Source of the DNA: JALOLV01 sp046295175
Lineage (GTDB): Bacteria; Bacteroidota; Bacteroidia; Cytophagales; Spirosomataceae
NCBI GenBank assembly: GCA_046295175.1
Contig: JBKBNY010000001.1
Location: 1,178,001-1,242,000 of the forward strand
Direction: 5' to 3'
DNA: 64,000 nt
Made by a program: the position numbers and the translations under genes. The notes under the pieces are model-generated. The model saw nothing but the letters and a program-made list of their open reading frames with translations. It was not told the DNA's origin and ran no database searches. Within the stretch, counting starts at the first letter, position 1. Each line of letters opens with the position of its first letter. Shown here piece after piece: positions 50,899-58,850 of the stretch.

Positions 50899-52248
50899 AT
50901 GCAAGTCAACCCTTATAAACTCAACAAAACCGACATTAAAGAACCGCCTCAGGGTATTATTCAAGCCCTAAAACAAATCGGACCAGGTATCGTTTTAGCT
51001 GCTTCGATTGTGGGTTCGGGAGAATTAATCGCCACTACAACACTCGGTGCCGAAGTGGGTTACGTAGCCCTCTGGATGGTCGTTTTTAGTTGCTTAATTA
51101 AGCCAATCATCCAATCAGAAATGGGACGTTTTACCATTGCAACGGCTCAAACTGGTTTGGAGGGATTCGATAAAGTACCACCCCAAAAAGTAATCCTTTG
51201 GCTTTGGGCGATTATGACCATTATTACGCAGTTACAAATCGGGGCAATGTATGCGGGGGTTTCGCAGGTGTTAAATCTGGTTTTTCCTGCGGTGTCGGTC
51301 AATGTTTTTGTCATTATTTTGGTCATCATCACGCTGTTTATCTTGCTTGGTGGCGGATATAATCGTATCGAAAAATTGGCAATGATAAAAGTAGGATTCT
51401 TTACGATGCTCACGTTTACGGCCGCACTTTTGTTGATGCGACAACCTCAGTATTTTTCGTGGGAGAAAGTATCGGAAGGGCTGAAATTTAACCTACCCGA
51501 CGACGGACTCAAAACCGCAGTTGCGGTATTCGGAATCGTGGGTGTTGGGGCTGCCGAATTGTTCATGTATCCGTATTGGTGCTTAGAAAAAGGCTACGCA
51601 CGATATGCGGGTTATGCTATTTCGGATGAAAAAAATGAAAATGAAGTTCAAAGAGCCAAAGGCTGGATTCGGGTTATGAACATCGACATCCTGTCTTCGA
51701 TGCTGATTTACACCATCGCAACGATTGCGTTTTATTTACTCGGAGCAGGGATTCTGAACGGCATGGGGCTGATGCCATCTGCCAAAGATATGATTAAAGT
51801 TTTGTCAAATATTTATACAAAAACACTGGGAGAATGGTCGCTTTGGCTTTTTTATCTCGGAGCAATTTTTACTCTTTACGGAACAATCTTTGCCTCAACA
51901 GCGGCCAATTCGAGGGTCTTTGCCGATATGTTTAGGGTTCTTGGTAGATTCGATGCCGATGATTATCCTACCCGATTAAAACACCAAAAAGCCTTTACCG
52001 TTATGCTGATTGCCATTCCGCTTGCATTTTACTGGATTTTTCAATCGCCCGTGCAGATGGTTTTGGCTGGCGGAATCGCTCAATCGGTTATGCTACCGAT
52101 TATTGGTTGGGGAACCGTTTATTTACATCATAACTATCTACCAAAAGCCTTAAAACCACCATTTTACATTACAATCGCTCTTTGGTTTGCCTCAATTCTG
52201 ATTACACTCTTGATGGCCTATTATGTCTGGATGAAGTTTATTTCTTGA
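50899..52248 (+). CDS. Nramp-superfamily transporter lacking the canonical metal motif
   Basis: 449 residues with about 11 membrane spans. The LeuT-fold Nramp relationship shows in IGPGIVLAASIVGSGELIATTTLGAEVGY (TM1) and the general span pattern. The hallmark DPGN of TM1 reads GPGI here and the TM6 metal-binding MPH is replaced by FMYPYWC. Transport of Mn/Fe as in MntH is therefore doubtful. The sugar kinase and PMI-like cupin next door raise the possibility of a different substrate. It is divergent from the cupin gene. Confidence 0.85.
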   Translation: MQVNPYKLNKTDIKEPPQGIIQALKQIGPGIVLAASIVGSGELIATTTLGAEVGYVALWMVVFSCLIKPIIQSEMGRFTIATAQTGLEGFDKVPPQKVILWLWAIMTIITQLQIGAMYAGVSQVLNLVFPAVSVNVFVIILVIITLFILLGGGYNRIEKLAMIKVGFFTMLTFTAALLLMRQPQYFSWEKVSEGLKFNLPDDGLKTAVAVFGIVGVGAAELFMYPYWCLEKGYARYAGYAISDEKNENEVQRAKGWIRVMNIDILSSMLIYTIATIAFYLLGAGILNGMGLMPSAKDMIKVLSNIYTKTLGEWSLWLFYLGAIFTLYGTIFASTAANSRVFADMFRVLGRFDADDYPTRLKHQKAFTVMLIAIPLAFYWIFQSPVQMVLAGGIAQSVMLPIIGWGTVYLHHNYLPKALKPPFYITIALWFASILITLLMAYYVWMKFIS

Positions 52249-52396
52249 AGATGCTGTTCTAAAGGCTACTTGTATCTGATTTTGAAAACAGCCCAATCTC
52301 TTTTAACTTTAAATTCCAAAATTATCTACATAGGGACGTTTACTGATTCGTGTAACATATTTTTATAAGTAGCAATTTGAATTATATATTCATTTT

Positions 52397-53110
52397 ATGA
52401 AACAGATTTATAACTCTTTAAAAAATGTAAATAGCAACGTAAAGAATCTGTCCTATATATCTTTTCTATTAATTTTTTTACTTGTCACGTTAGAAATTAT
52501 AGGAATGCTTTTAAAGCCTATAGAAGGTTCTATTTACAGTGAGGTTTATAAAACTTATGAAGTTTTATCGAAATACTTATCAATATTATTAAATATTAGT
52601 TACTCAACTTTTGCAAGTTGTATTTTTTACTATTTTACAATTCATTTGCCAGAAGAACAAACGAAACGTATATCTTTTCTTTATATAAAAGAAAGAATAA
52701 ATGTACTTAATGCTCAGTTTTCTCTTTTAATTGAATCATTAGGAATAGATAGGGATGAAAATTTTAACAACGAAGTGATTATTAATGCACTTTGGCATAT
52801 TGATGAAAAAACAAAAATACAAGGAGTGGAAAGAATAGATGGAGAACCCACTTATGCTAGATTCTTTCAACAAATATTTCAAATTATGTCAGAGCATATT
52901 GATAAAATTGTTACTACAAATATTGTCATTGATAATGAAGTATTATATGGTGCATTAATGATACATGACCAATTGATATACTGGAAAAATGACATCATTG
53001 AGAAGAAAGCCAAAGAAAAGAAACTTTCTGAAATGGCACTTTTCATACTAAATATAAGAGAAGGTATTAACCAACTGAATTACTATGTTGATAAAATGAA
53101 CAAAAACTAA
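52397..53110 (+). CDS. AT-rich orphan with two membrane spans and helical C-terminal domain
   Basis: 237 residues, visibly richer in A+T than its neighbours and full of Ile, Lys, Asn and Tyr. Two transmembrane segments lie at about 19-38 and 60-82, with a short loop between. The remaining ~150 residues are predicted mostly helical (HLPEEQTKRISFLYIKERI to INQLNYYVDKMNK) and cytoplasmic. I recognise no domain. The base composition and the 35-bp sequence after the gene, shared with 58851-61382, suggest horizontal acquisition. Membrane proteins of this size and layout are often effectors in defence loci, but nothing here proves that. Confidence 0.7.
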   Translation: MKQIYNSLKNVNSNVKNLSYISFLLIFLLVTLEIIGMLLKPIEGSIYSEVYKTYEVLSKYLSILLNISYSTFASCIFYYFTIHLPEEQTKRISFLYIKERINVLNAQFSLLIESLGIDRDENFNNEVIINALWHIDEKTKIQGVERIDGEPTYARFFQQIFQIMSEHIDKIVTTNIVIDNEVLYGALMIHDQLIYWKNDIIEKKAKEKKLSEMALFILNIREGINQLNYYVDKMNKN

Positions 53111-53120
53111 GTGTATGAAT

Positions 53121-53151
53121 AAAATGACTTCGTAGAGGCGTTTGTCATTTT
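53121..53151 (+). terminator. Terminator-like hairpin after the AT-rich orphan
   Basis: AAAATGAC pairs with GTCATTTT across a 15-base loop, ten bases past the stop of 52397-53110. Confidence 0.5.
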
Positions 53152-53164
53152 CCGAACGACTTCA

Positions 53165-53199
53165 CCAAGTTTTTTCTTTTTTAACGCTAAACCTAACAC
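53165..53199 (+). repeat. 35-bp direct repeat, copy 1
   Basis: Contains TTTTTTAACGCTAAAC and CTAACAC. It matches 61405-61439 at 32 of 35 positions, same orientation. Each copy follows an AT-rich orphan gene, here 55 bp past the stop. Confidence 0.85.
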
Positions 53200-53244
53200 C
53201 TACGAAACGTAACACTTCACAGGGCTGAGCGTTTTTATAAAAAT

Positions 53245-53276
53245 AAAATCCCGTTATCGAACCATAACGGGATTTT
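53245..53276. terminator. Terminator for the nitroreductase gene
   Basis: AAAATCCCGTTAT pairs perfectly with ATAACGGGATTTT around a 6-base loop, just past the end of the minus-strand nitroreductase gene. Confidence 0.85.
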
Positions 53277-53283
53277 ACTCCAA

Positions 53284-53883
53284 TCAAATACTTTCTACTA
53301 CATCTTCGGCAACGAATCTATATTTAGGTTTAACACTTGGTTGATTGGCATCTTCGGCATTTCTATATCCAATTGCTACCGCAAACAATGGCTTGTAGCC
53401 TTCAATCTTTAAAATTTCGGCATACTTATCGTTTTCTATTCCTTCCATTGGTGTCGAGTCTATTCCCATGGCAGCACATGCACTCAAAAAGAAACCTAAA
53501 GAAAGATACACCTGATGCCCAAACCATGCTTTAATCTCGGCTTCTGGCAAAGGTTTCAATAGTTTATCGTAATACGCCACAGAGCCTTCTGGTAAATTCT
53601 TTTGAATCTTTTCTTCAAATAATTTTACGTCATCAATCGCACAGAAAACCACCAAATGACTTGCTGCTTCAACTTTGGGCTTATTAAAAAGTGATGCTTC
53701 TGCCAGTGTATTTTTTAATTCAGTATCTGAAATAAAATAAAATTTCCACGGCTGGCTATTGATTGAAGAAGGGCTCAGTCGAATAATTTCTTTCAAGGCT
53801 TCAATATCCGCGTCCGAAATCTTTGCAGTAGAATCATACTTTTTGGTGGTATATCTACTCTTTGCTAATGCTAAAAAATCCAT
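53284..53883 (-). CDS. NAD(P)H-dependent nitroreductase (NfsB-like)
   Basis: 199 residues of the FMN nitroreductase fold: ALAKSRYTTKKYD (FMN phosphate-binding Arg), LRLSPSSINSQPWKFYF, GHQVYLSLGFFLSACAAMGIDSTPMEG and PLFAVAIGYRN. The family reduces nitroaromatics and quinones with two-electron chemistry. It is divergent from an HxlR regulator gene, the arrangement seen for nitroreductases controlled by quinone- or aldehyde-sensing regulators, and an operator-like palindrome lies between them. Confidence 0.92.
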   Translation of the reverse strand: MDFLALAKSRYTTKKYDSTAKISDADIEALKEIIRLSPSSINSQPWKFYFISDTELKNTLAEASLFNKPKVEAASHLVVFCAIDDVKLFEEKIQKNLPEGSVAYYDKLLKPLPEAEIKAWFGHQVYLSLGFFLSACAAMGIDSTPMEGIENDKYAEILKIEGYKPLFAVAIGYRNAEDANQPSVKPKYRFVAEDVVESI

Positions 53884-53903
53884 AATTAGTTCTAAAATTT
53901 TAT

Positions 53904-53920
53904 ACTATAATATTTATAGT
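53904..53920. promoter_or_regulatory. Candidate HxlR operator in the divergent promoter
   Basis: ACTATAA-TAT-TTATAGT is a perfect palindrome with 7-base arms; a related half pair (TACTATA at 53903, TATAGTA at 53933-53939) extends it. It lies between the nitroreductase start and its promoter match, so binding there would block that gene. Confidence 0.6.
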
Positions 53921-53922
53921 TG

Positions 53923-53950
53923 CAAAACTAAGTATAGTATTTTACCTTTG
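53923..53950. promoter_or_regulatory. Divergent -7 elements for nitroreductase and hxlR-type genes
   Basis: Minus-strand TAGTTTTG (53923-53930) faces the nitroreductase gene and plus-strand TACCTTTG (53943-53950) faces the HxlR gene; both fit TAnnTTTG. Confidence 0.5.
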
Positions 53951-53975
53951 CAATAACGGTCAAAAATGATAGTAT

Positions 53976-54332
53976 ATGAAATATTGTATCGACAACAAAG
54001 AATACCCTTGTAGTACAAGCCTCACAATGAAGTACATAGGAGGTAAATGGAAAGCCGTAATTTTGATTCATTTAATCGAAAAAAAACGCTATAGCCAACT
54101 TCGGAAGGAGCTTCCGATGGTTACAGAACGCACCATAAGCCTACAACTAAAAGAATTAGAAGAAGATGGTTTGATTACGAGAACTGTGCATACAAGCAAA
54201 CCTCCACTAAAGGTAGATTACGAACTAACCGAGTTTGGTAAAACCCTCATACCCATACTGGAGGCAGTGGCCGATTGGGGTAAAAGTGCAGCAATCTCAG
54301 ATAAGAGAATATTGAAAGTTGAAGCAGAGTAA
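53976..54332 (+). CDS. HxlR-family transcriptional regulator
   Basis: 118 residues, a single winged helix-turn-helix. CSTSLTMKYIGGKWKAVILIHLIEKKRYSQLRKELP is the family hallmark, followed by TERTISLQLKELEEDGLITR and VDYELTEFGKTLIPIL. The Cys in YPCSTS sits where redox- or quinone-sensing members carry their reactive cysteine. It is divergent from the nitroreductase gene and most likely represses it and itself. A second Cys near the N-terminus (KYCID) could form a disulfide partner. Confidence 0.93.
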   Translation: MKYCIDNKEYPCSTSLTMKYIGGKWKAVILIHLIEKKRYSQLRKELPMVTERTISLQLKELEEDGLITRTVHTSKPPLKVDYELTEFGKTLIPILEAVADWGKSAAISDKRILKVEAE

Positions 54333-54425
54333 AACTCAGATTGCTATCTGTAAGCAAGTTTTCTTTGTTGTGTTAAATTTTGGGGCTTGCCCGGCGAAGT
54401 CTAATAGTTAGTAGGTGTTATGATT

Positions 54426-54878
54426 TTAACTTTTCTTATTGACCTTTTTTAGGTTTTGTCTGATTACCAACGAATTATTATCGGGGTCTCGAAAAAAGAA
54501 AAAGTGGTCGGTGAATCCTTTATCTGATGTATTAGAGACGATGTATTGTCCATCAATTTTATCAACCACTACATTTTTATCCAAGAATGCCTTCAAGGTT
54601 TTTTCAATGTCATCGACAATAAAGCTGGGAACTGTACCCGTCTGGGGCATCGGGTTGTATGGTGCTTGAATATCTTGATACAGGCCAATTACAAACTTTT
54701 TACGGCTACCCAATATTAAATTCATCTGTATATACGACTCCGCACCAAAGTTGCCACCCACATTTATTGTATATCTATCATCAACTTTAAAACCTAAAAT
54801 GGTTTCATAGAATGCTTTAGATTTCAGCATATCGCTCGCTGATATTTTTATTACAAGTTCTTTAGCCCCGAATTGCAT
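54426..54878 (-). CDS. VOC-family (glyoxalase-like) protein
   Basis: 150 residues with two beta-alpha-beta-beta-beta units: KELVIKISASDMLKSKAFYETILGFKVDD and PSFIVDDIEKTLKAFLDKN...FFFFRDPDNNSLVIRQN. The His of the usual metal triad is seen only at TDHFFFF and the first-unit His is missing. It may be a binder (for example of bleomycin-like drugs) rather than a metal enzyme. A 64-bp repeat element follows on the upstream side, separating it from the VioB-like genes. Confidence 0.78.
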   Translation of the reverse strand: MQFGAKELVIKISASDMLKSKAFYETILGFKVDDRYTINVGGNFGAESYIQMNLILGSRKKFVIGLYQDIQAPYNPMPQTGTVPSFIVDDIEKTLKAFLDKNVVVDKIDGQYIVSNTSDKGFTDHFFFFRDPDNNSLVIRQNLKKVNKKS

Positions 54879-54924
54879 TTGATTATAGATTGTAAAATAG
54901 CATGGTTAAAGATAAAGGATAGAG

Positions 54925-54988
54925 TCCGTGGCACGGCTCGAACCTTTACTACTGAAAATTAAGCTATTATGGTTTAGCCGTGTCACGG
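54925..54988. repeat. 64-bp element with CCGTGNCACGG palindromic ends, copy 2
   Basis: TCCGTGGCACGG at 54925-54936 and CCGTGTCACGG at 54978-54988 bound an AT-rich interior. It is the inverted counterpart of 23931-23995. Confidence 0.7.
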
Positions 54989-55032
54989 TTTTCTATGGAA
55001 TTTACTTCACTCACTATAAATAGTTTATTTTT

Positions 55033-55068
55033 ATTCGTAGCAGAGTGCTGAGTACCTCTGCCACGAAT
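55033..55068. terminator. Hairpin terminator after the ferritin-like gene
   Basis: ATTCGTAGCAGAG pairs with CTCTGCCACGAAT (one mismatch) around a 10-base loop, 20 bp past the minus-strand stop at 55088. Confidence 0.65.
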
Positions 55069-55087
55069 ATTTACACGGCATTAATTT

Positions 55088-56137
55088 CTATTCTGCGATA
55101 ACATACTCAAAGCTTGGGCCTGCTACATAACCCGGATGTACTGGGTCTGGAATCGCCAAAAGTTTAAGGGCATATAACCTCAATGAAAACATAATACCCA
55201 TAGCAGTGTTTATTTTATCGGGTTGCCCATTAAATGTTTGGTGAAGACAGTTGAGCAATGATGTATAATTATAATTAAAGAATTTGCTATTGATGTAGGC
55301 CTGTGAATCTTTTGGATAGTCATCCATCTTCGGATTTGGCCACATATTCGGAATTTTTTCTGGATTGAATGGTATTTCGGGGTCTCCGAACATAAAACCT
55401 CCATTCGGATTTTTCAATAGCGTTTTACCTAAAAAAATCTCTTGAAAACGATAATAATGAGCTGGTTCTTCGTGTCCGGCATCATCATCCTCGCTCACAA
55501 ATGGGTCGGTTGATGTACCTTCTCCTTGGTCGATGATGATGTCAATTCCTCTTAAAGCGGTGCCTTCATCAACAATTTTAAACAATAATGATGATGGATA
55601 AAACTGTTCGTAGGTCATTTGCTCGTTTACATTTCCAGTAAAAATCGTTTTACCATTAGCCTTTGCTTCTGCTTCGAGCGATGTAATCAGACTTTTAATG
55701 TTTGTATAGAATTGACCGATTGTCAGTCCTTCGGCTTTATCAAGTGATGCCTTTATCTCAATTGGATTTTCGGGTTCTTCAATAACCATGAAAACATCAT
55801 GGACTAATTCCTTTGAAAATTTTTGAATTGGCACTTGAAGCCCCGTTTCTACCCCACCTGGCAACGGACCAGGGTAACGAGGAATAAAACCAGGTTTGTT
55901 CAGAACGGGACTCCCACCAACTGCATTGAGAATATTACACGCAATAGATAAATGGAGCATTTCTTCGCCAAGAATCGACCCAATCAAATCCGAAATTTGG
56001 TCGTTACCAGTATTATAAAGCGTAAAATTCGCTGTTAGGTAAGGAGGTATTGTGGCGTGTTCTAATTCGATGGCGGTTTGCAGAGCTTTTCTGAGGTCTG
56101 CTATATTTTCGAGTTTTATACTTTTTAACTGTATCAT
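55088..56137 (-). CDS. Ferritin-like protein matching the C-terminal part of VioB/RebD
   Basis: 349 residues. The N-terminal half is a ferritin-like helical bundle: LRKALQTAIELEHATIPPYLTANFTLY and GSILGEEMLHLSIACNILNAVGGSPVLNKPGFIPRYPGPLP. It supplies Glu and ExxH residues of the kind used by the VioB/RebD/StaD ferritin-like domain. In violacein and rebeccamycin synthesis that domain belongs to the enzyme that couples two imine molecules derived from tryptophan. It follows the 575-residue gene by 59 bp on the same strand; together they have about the length of one VioB. Activity here is unknown. Confidence 0.78.
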   Translation of the reverse strand: MIQLKSIKLENIADLRKALQTAIELEHATIPPYLTANFTLYNTGNDQISDLIGSILGEEMLHLSIACNILNAVGGSPVLNKPGFIPRYPGPLPGGVETGLQVPIQKFSKELVHDVFMVIEEPENPIEIKASLDKAEGLTIGQFYTNIKSLITSLEAEAKANGKTIFTGNVNEQMTYEQFYPSSLLFKIVDEGTALRGIDIIIDQGEGTSTDPFVSEDDDAGHEEPAHYYRFQEIFLGKTLLKNPNGGFMFGDPEIPFNPEKIPNMWPNPKMDDYPKDSQAYINSKFFNYNYTSLLNCLHQTFNGQPDKINTAMGIMFSLRLYALKLLAIPDPVHPGYVAGPSFEYVIAE

Positions 56138-56196
56138 GACACCTGTTAATTGTTAATGTAAAATGAATTTAGACTATTTTGAACTTAGTTTTTCTG

Positions 56197-57924
56197 CTAT
56201 GCCGTGGCGGCATCTGCTTTGTCAATCACCGACTGTAAATAATCTAATATTACTTTTGTTTTGTATGCCGATAAATCTCTGGTAGCAGGCATAAAGTTTG
56301 AATCATGAATATCTTTGCTAAATACCAGTTTCAGAATCTGAGCATTGTTATCGACAACCGTCTTATCGGCCAAATTGAATATACCCTTCGACATAAGCGG
56401 ATAAAGATTGGCGTATTGCTGCATGATAGGTTGGATAAAATTATCCCAGTCTGGTACAAACTGCGGCGATGGTTCTCCACTAAATATTAACAGGCTAATA
56501 AAATTGGATTGATTACAATCGCTAAACTTTTGGGTTGATAGGTTATACGAAAGCCCATAGACTTGTCCATCAATATACCCTCTCGGATTACCCGGGTCAG
56601 GAGCCACAAAAGTCAATGTTGCTTGTCCGTTTTCGTCGGTTGTGATTTCAACTGGATTTTGTCTTGAAAATTCTTCTAATGCTGGGGTTCCGACTGGTGG
56701 GGTCTGGTCAGGTCCAAGAGTTGCTGCGGTTGCATCTTGAATCAGAATTTGGGCGTTCGGAAGGGCTTTGCCCAGATTTGTCGCATAGAAATTAACCGTA
56801 CACTTATCAGCTGGATTCAACCTAAATACAAATTTATCGGCCCGTACATATTGGGTAGATTCAGTCATTACGGGAGCGTACGTTGTGGTATTTTCAAGCG
56901 TAAAAGCATCACTCGGGGTTGTTACGACCTGCATAATCACAATCGGGTTTTGCTGAATTTGTGCTAATTGCTCATCCGACAAAGGGAAAGTACAGATTCC
57001 GGAAGTACCCATATACCAGTCAGGGCTTGAATAGTTAATCTTGCCAATCTCAATCAAATTACCTCCAGAGAGGCTAACCATGAGCCTTAAATCTCTGGTT
57101 TCGTTAACTACCCCACCCGTACTAAACTGAAGCGAATTGCCCATGTCGAGCACAATTTGCTTTAATTTTTCGTCAACCAATGCAGTTGCGTAGTTCACGG
57201 TTGACCGTTGAGATGCCGGAAATAACTGGCGACCCAATACAAACTGTTTTGGCTCACTCTCATCCGACGGCCCGATACTACCTACGATTCGACCCAAAGT
57301 AAATTGTGGCGAGGTATTGTCTCCGTTATAGCGGTCAACAGTAAACTGAATAGATAATTGCCTACCACTCACGCTTCTTAGTTCGTTCAGATAACGTGAG
57401 TTTAAATACGAATTATTCCATTTGATATTTTTAACGACAGATTGATAAATGGCAGCCGCTGCCGAATCGGCAGATAAGTCAACCGACCTATTAAACCAGA
57501 TATTTGTAAACGGAGCAACGTCATAATCACCTTTCATCATTGTTGTTCCGTCTTGGCTCACAATCCTTACCATAAATCCCCAAAGTTCAGAAACCATTTG
57601 TTGTTGAGAATCTAAATCGACGATTTTTCCAGCGGTTCGGGTATCCGTGTCCATAATTGACATTCCAATGATTGGGTCGAGCAAGGGGTCATTCGTACTC
57701 GTACCATCTTGGTACGTAACACTCGTAACCTTACACCCCATAAATCGCCAATTACCTGTCCCGTCGGGGTTCCACCATCCATTCAAATCTGTTGCCGATT
57801 GGTAGTCTTGAAAACTTGGCTCGAAGGTCTGATTATTGTAGTGTGTTGGGTCGTTATTGACAGTTGAGGGGTCTGCCTGAAACTGTCCCGAAAAGGTTAA
57901 GCGAGGAGTGTTTAGATACGACAT
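56197..57924 (-). CDS. Protein matching the N-terminal part of VioB/RebD
   Basis: 575 residues without signal peptide. The start (LNTPRLTFSGQFQADPSTVNNDPTHY) and the segment LGRIVGSIGPSDESEPKQFVLGRQLF resemble the N-terminal region of the VioB/RebD/StaD enzymes. The middle and end are beta-rich (DLRLMVSLSGGNLIEIGKINYSSPDWYMG, NPRGYIDGQVYGLSYNLST). It is the first gene of a pair with the ferritin-like protein at 55088-56137. A TAGTTTTG promoter match lies 68 bp upstream. No tryptophan oxidase (VioA/RebO) is near. Confidence 0.7.
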   Translation of the reverse strand: MSYLNTPRLTFSGQFQADPSTVNNDPTHYNNQTFEPSFQDYQSATDLNGWWNPDGTGNWRFMGCKVTSVTYQDGTSTNDPLLDPIIGMSIMDTDTRTAGKIVDLDSQQQMVSELWGFMVRIVSQDGTTMMKGDYDVAPFTNIWFNRSVDLSADSAAAAIYQSVVKNIKWNNSYLNSRYLNELRSVSGRQLSIQFTVDRYNGDNTSPQFTLGRIVGSIGPSDESEPKQFVLGRQLFPASQRSTVNYATALVDEKLKQIVLDMGNSLQFSTGGVVNETRDLRLMVSLSGGNLIEIGKINYSSPDWYMGTSGICTFPLSDEQLAQIQQNPIVIMQVVTTPSDAFTLENTTTYAPVMTESTQYVRADKFVFRLNPADKCTVNFYATNLGKALPNAQILIQDATAATLGPDQTPPVGTPALEEFSRQNPVEITTDENGQATLTFVAPDPGNPRGYIDGQVYGLSYNLSTQKFSDCNQSNFISLLIFSGEPSPQFVPDWDNFIQPIMQQYANLYPLMSKGIFNLADKTVVDNNAQILKLVFSKDIHDSNFMPATRDLSAYKTKVILDYLQSVIDKADAATA

Positions 57925-57991
57925 ATTTTTGTTTTTTAAGTCTTAAACTGGCTGTTTTTCTACTGAGTGAAAGCTAATGTGCGGTAGAAAT

Positions 57992-57999
57992 CAAAACTA
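57992..57999 (-). promoter_or_regulatory. Candidate -7 promoter element for the split vioB-like pair
   Basis: Minus-strand TAGTTTTG fits TAnnTTTG and lies 68 bp before the ATG at 57924. Confidence 0.45.
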
Positions 58000-58193
58000 A
58001 GATTTTTGAACGCCACTTATAAGAGTATAAATACCTGTTTTGGTTCAGGCAGGAGATATTTTAATAGACTGTGGAGGTATTTATTTGAATTATTGAGAAG
58101 AAATGATTGCAGAAAATAGGATGTAACGATATGGAATAATTTAAACTACCTAATAACCATCCCATTTGTATTAATTTTTTTTGTGATATGTTC

Positions 58194-58227
58194 GTCGTTC
58201 TTCAAACGACAAACATATCTATCACGT
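58194..58227. repeat. Hairpin in the AT-rich gap
   Basis: GTGATATGTTCGTCGTT on the left can pair with AAACGACAAACATATC and TATCAC on the right, with a small bulge. Confidence 0.45.
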
Positions 58228-58427
58228 TTTTACTTTTGCCTCCAAAGTAGCCCCCACTACATAACGCCAACATGAAGAAGACTTTACAAAAAATGGGTAC
58301 TAATATTCTCCACCAAACAAAACATCATCGATATAATTATGATTACATCTATTACCTTTCTATAATCATAAAGTCTAAATTTTTTCATAGCATTTGATAA
58401 ATACGTTTAGAGTTAATAAAGCATTTT

Positions 58428-58472
58428 AGAACAGTCTTTAGATTAGTAAAATAGTAATCCAAAGACCGTTCT
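58428..58472. repeat. 18-bp-arm hairpin with wobble pairs on the minus-strand RNA
   Basis: AGAACAGTCTTTAGATTA and TAATCCAAAGACCGTTCT differ from perfect pairing at two A/C positions. As minus-strand RNA both become G-U pairs, so the full stem would form. Confidence 0.6.
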
Positions 58473-58762
58473 ATTTACTTTTTACGATTCGAATAGATGA
58501 ATTACATGAATATTAACCAAAGTAAACTCTATCAAAATCAACAGAAAAATCAGTATATCGTGGATATAAGAATGGTTTTTCTTCCAAAACATAAAGATTT
58601 TTTTGAACAAGCTGACCTTTTTTGCGTTTTTCAATTGATGATTTTCCATAATTAATGTTCGAGTTGTTTGGACAAAACTATGAGTCTTTTAATATACACA
58701 TCAACGTATTTTTAAAGAATCGTTGATACAAAATAGTGTAAAAAAATATCCTAATTCCGTCT

Positions 58763-58820
58763 ATAATATACAAACTAATGTATATTTTACATGTAGAATA
58801 TACATTAGTTTGTATATTAT
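58763..58820. promoter_or_regulatory. Perfect 24-bp inverted repeat in front of the 843-residue orphan
   Basis: Two exact 24-base arms (ATAATATACAAAC at the outer end of the left arm) around a 10-base centre TTACATGTAG, itself partly palindromic. It ends 30 bp before the ATG at 58851. It could be an operator for a dimeric repressor, or an RNA hairpin in the leader. Confidence 0.85.
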
Positions 58821-58850
58821 TCGTCAAACCCAATATACTCCTTATATTTT

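Larger units (their letters stand above)
57925..58850. other. Gene-free AT-rich region with three inverted repeats
   Basis: About 930 bp without a recognisable gene. It holds a promoter match (57992-57999), hairpins at 58194-58227 and 58428-58472, and the perfect inverted repeat at 58763-58820. Plus-strand frames of 41 (58272-58397) and 52 codons (58497-58655) exist, but I cannot support them as genes. Confidence 0.6.

Noticed and set aside
53165..53233. Integron attC-like site suggested by AACGCT ... AGCGTT around the 35-bp repeat
   Set aside because: The second copy at 61405-61439 lacks the matching AGCGTT arm, and no integrase was seen.
58497..58655. 52-codon plus-strand frame in the AT-rich gap (and a 41-codon frame at 58272-58397)
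   Set aside because: No recognisable sequence or start signals; frames of this length are expected by chance. Kept only as a note.
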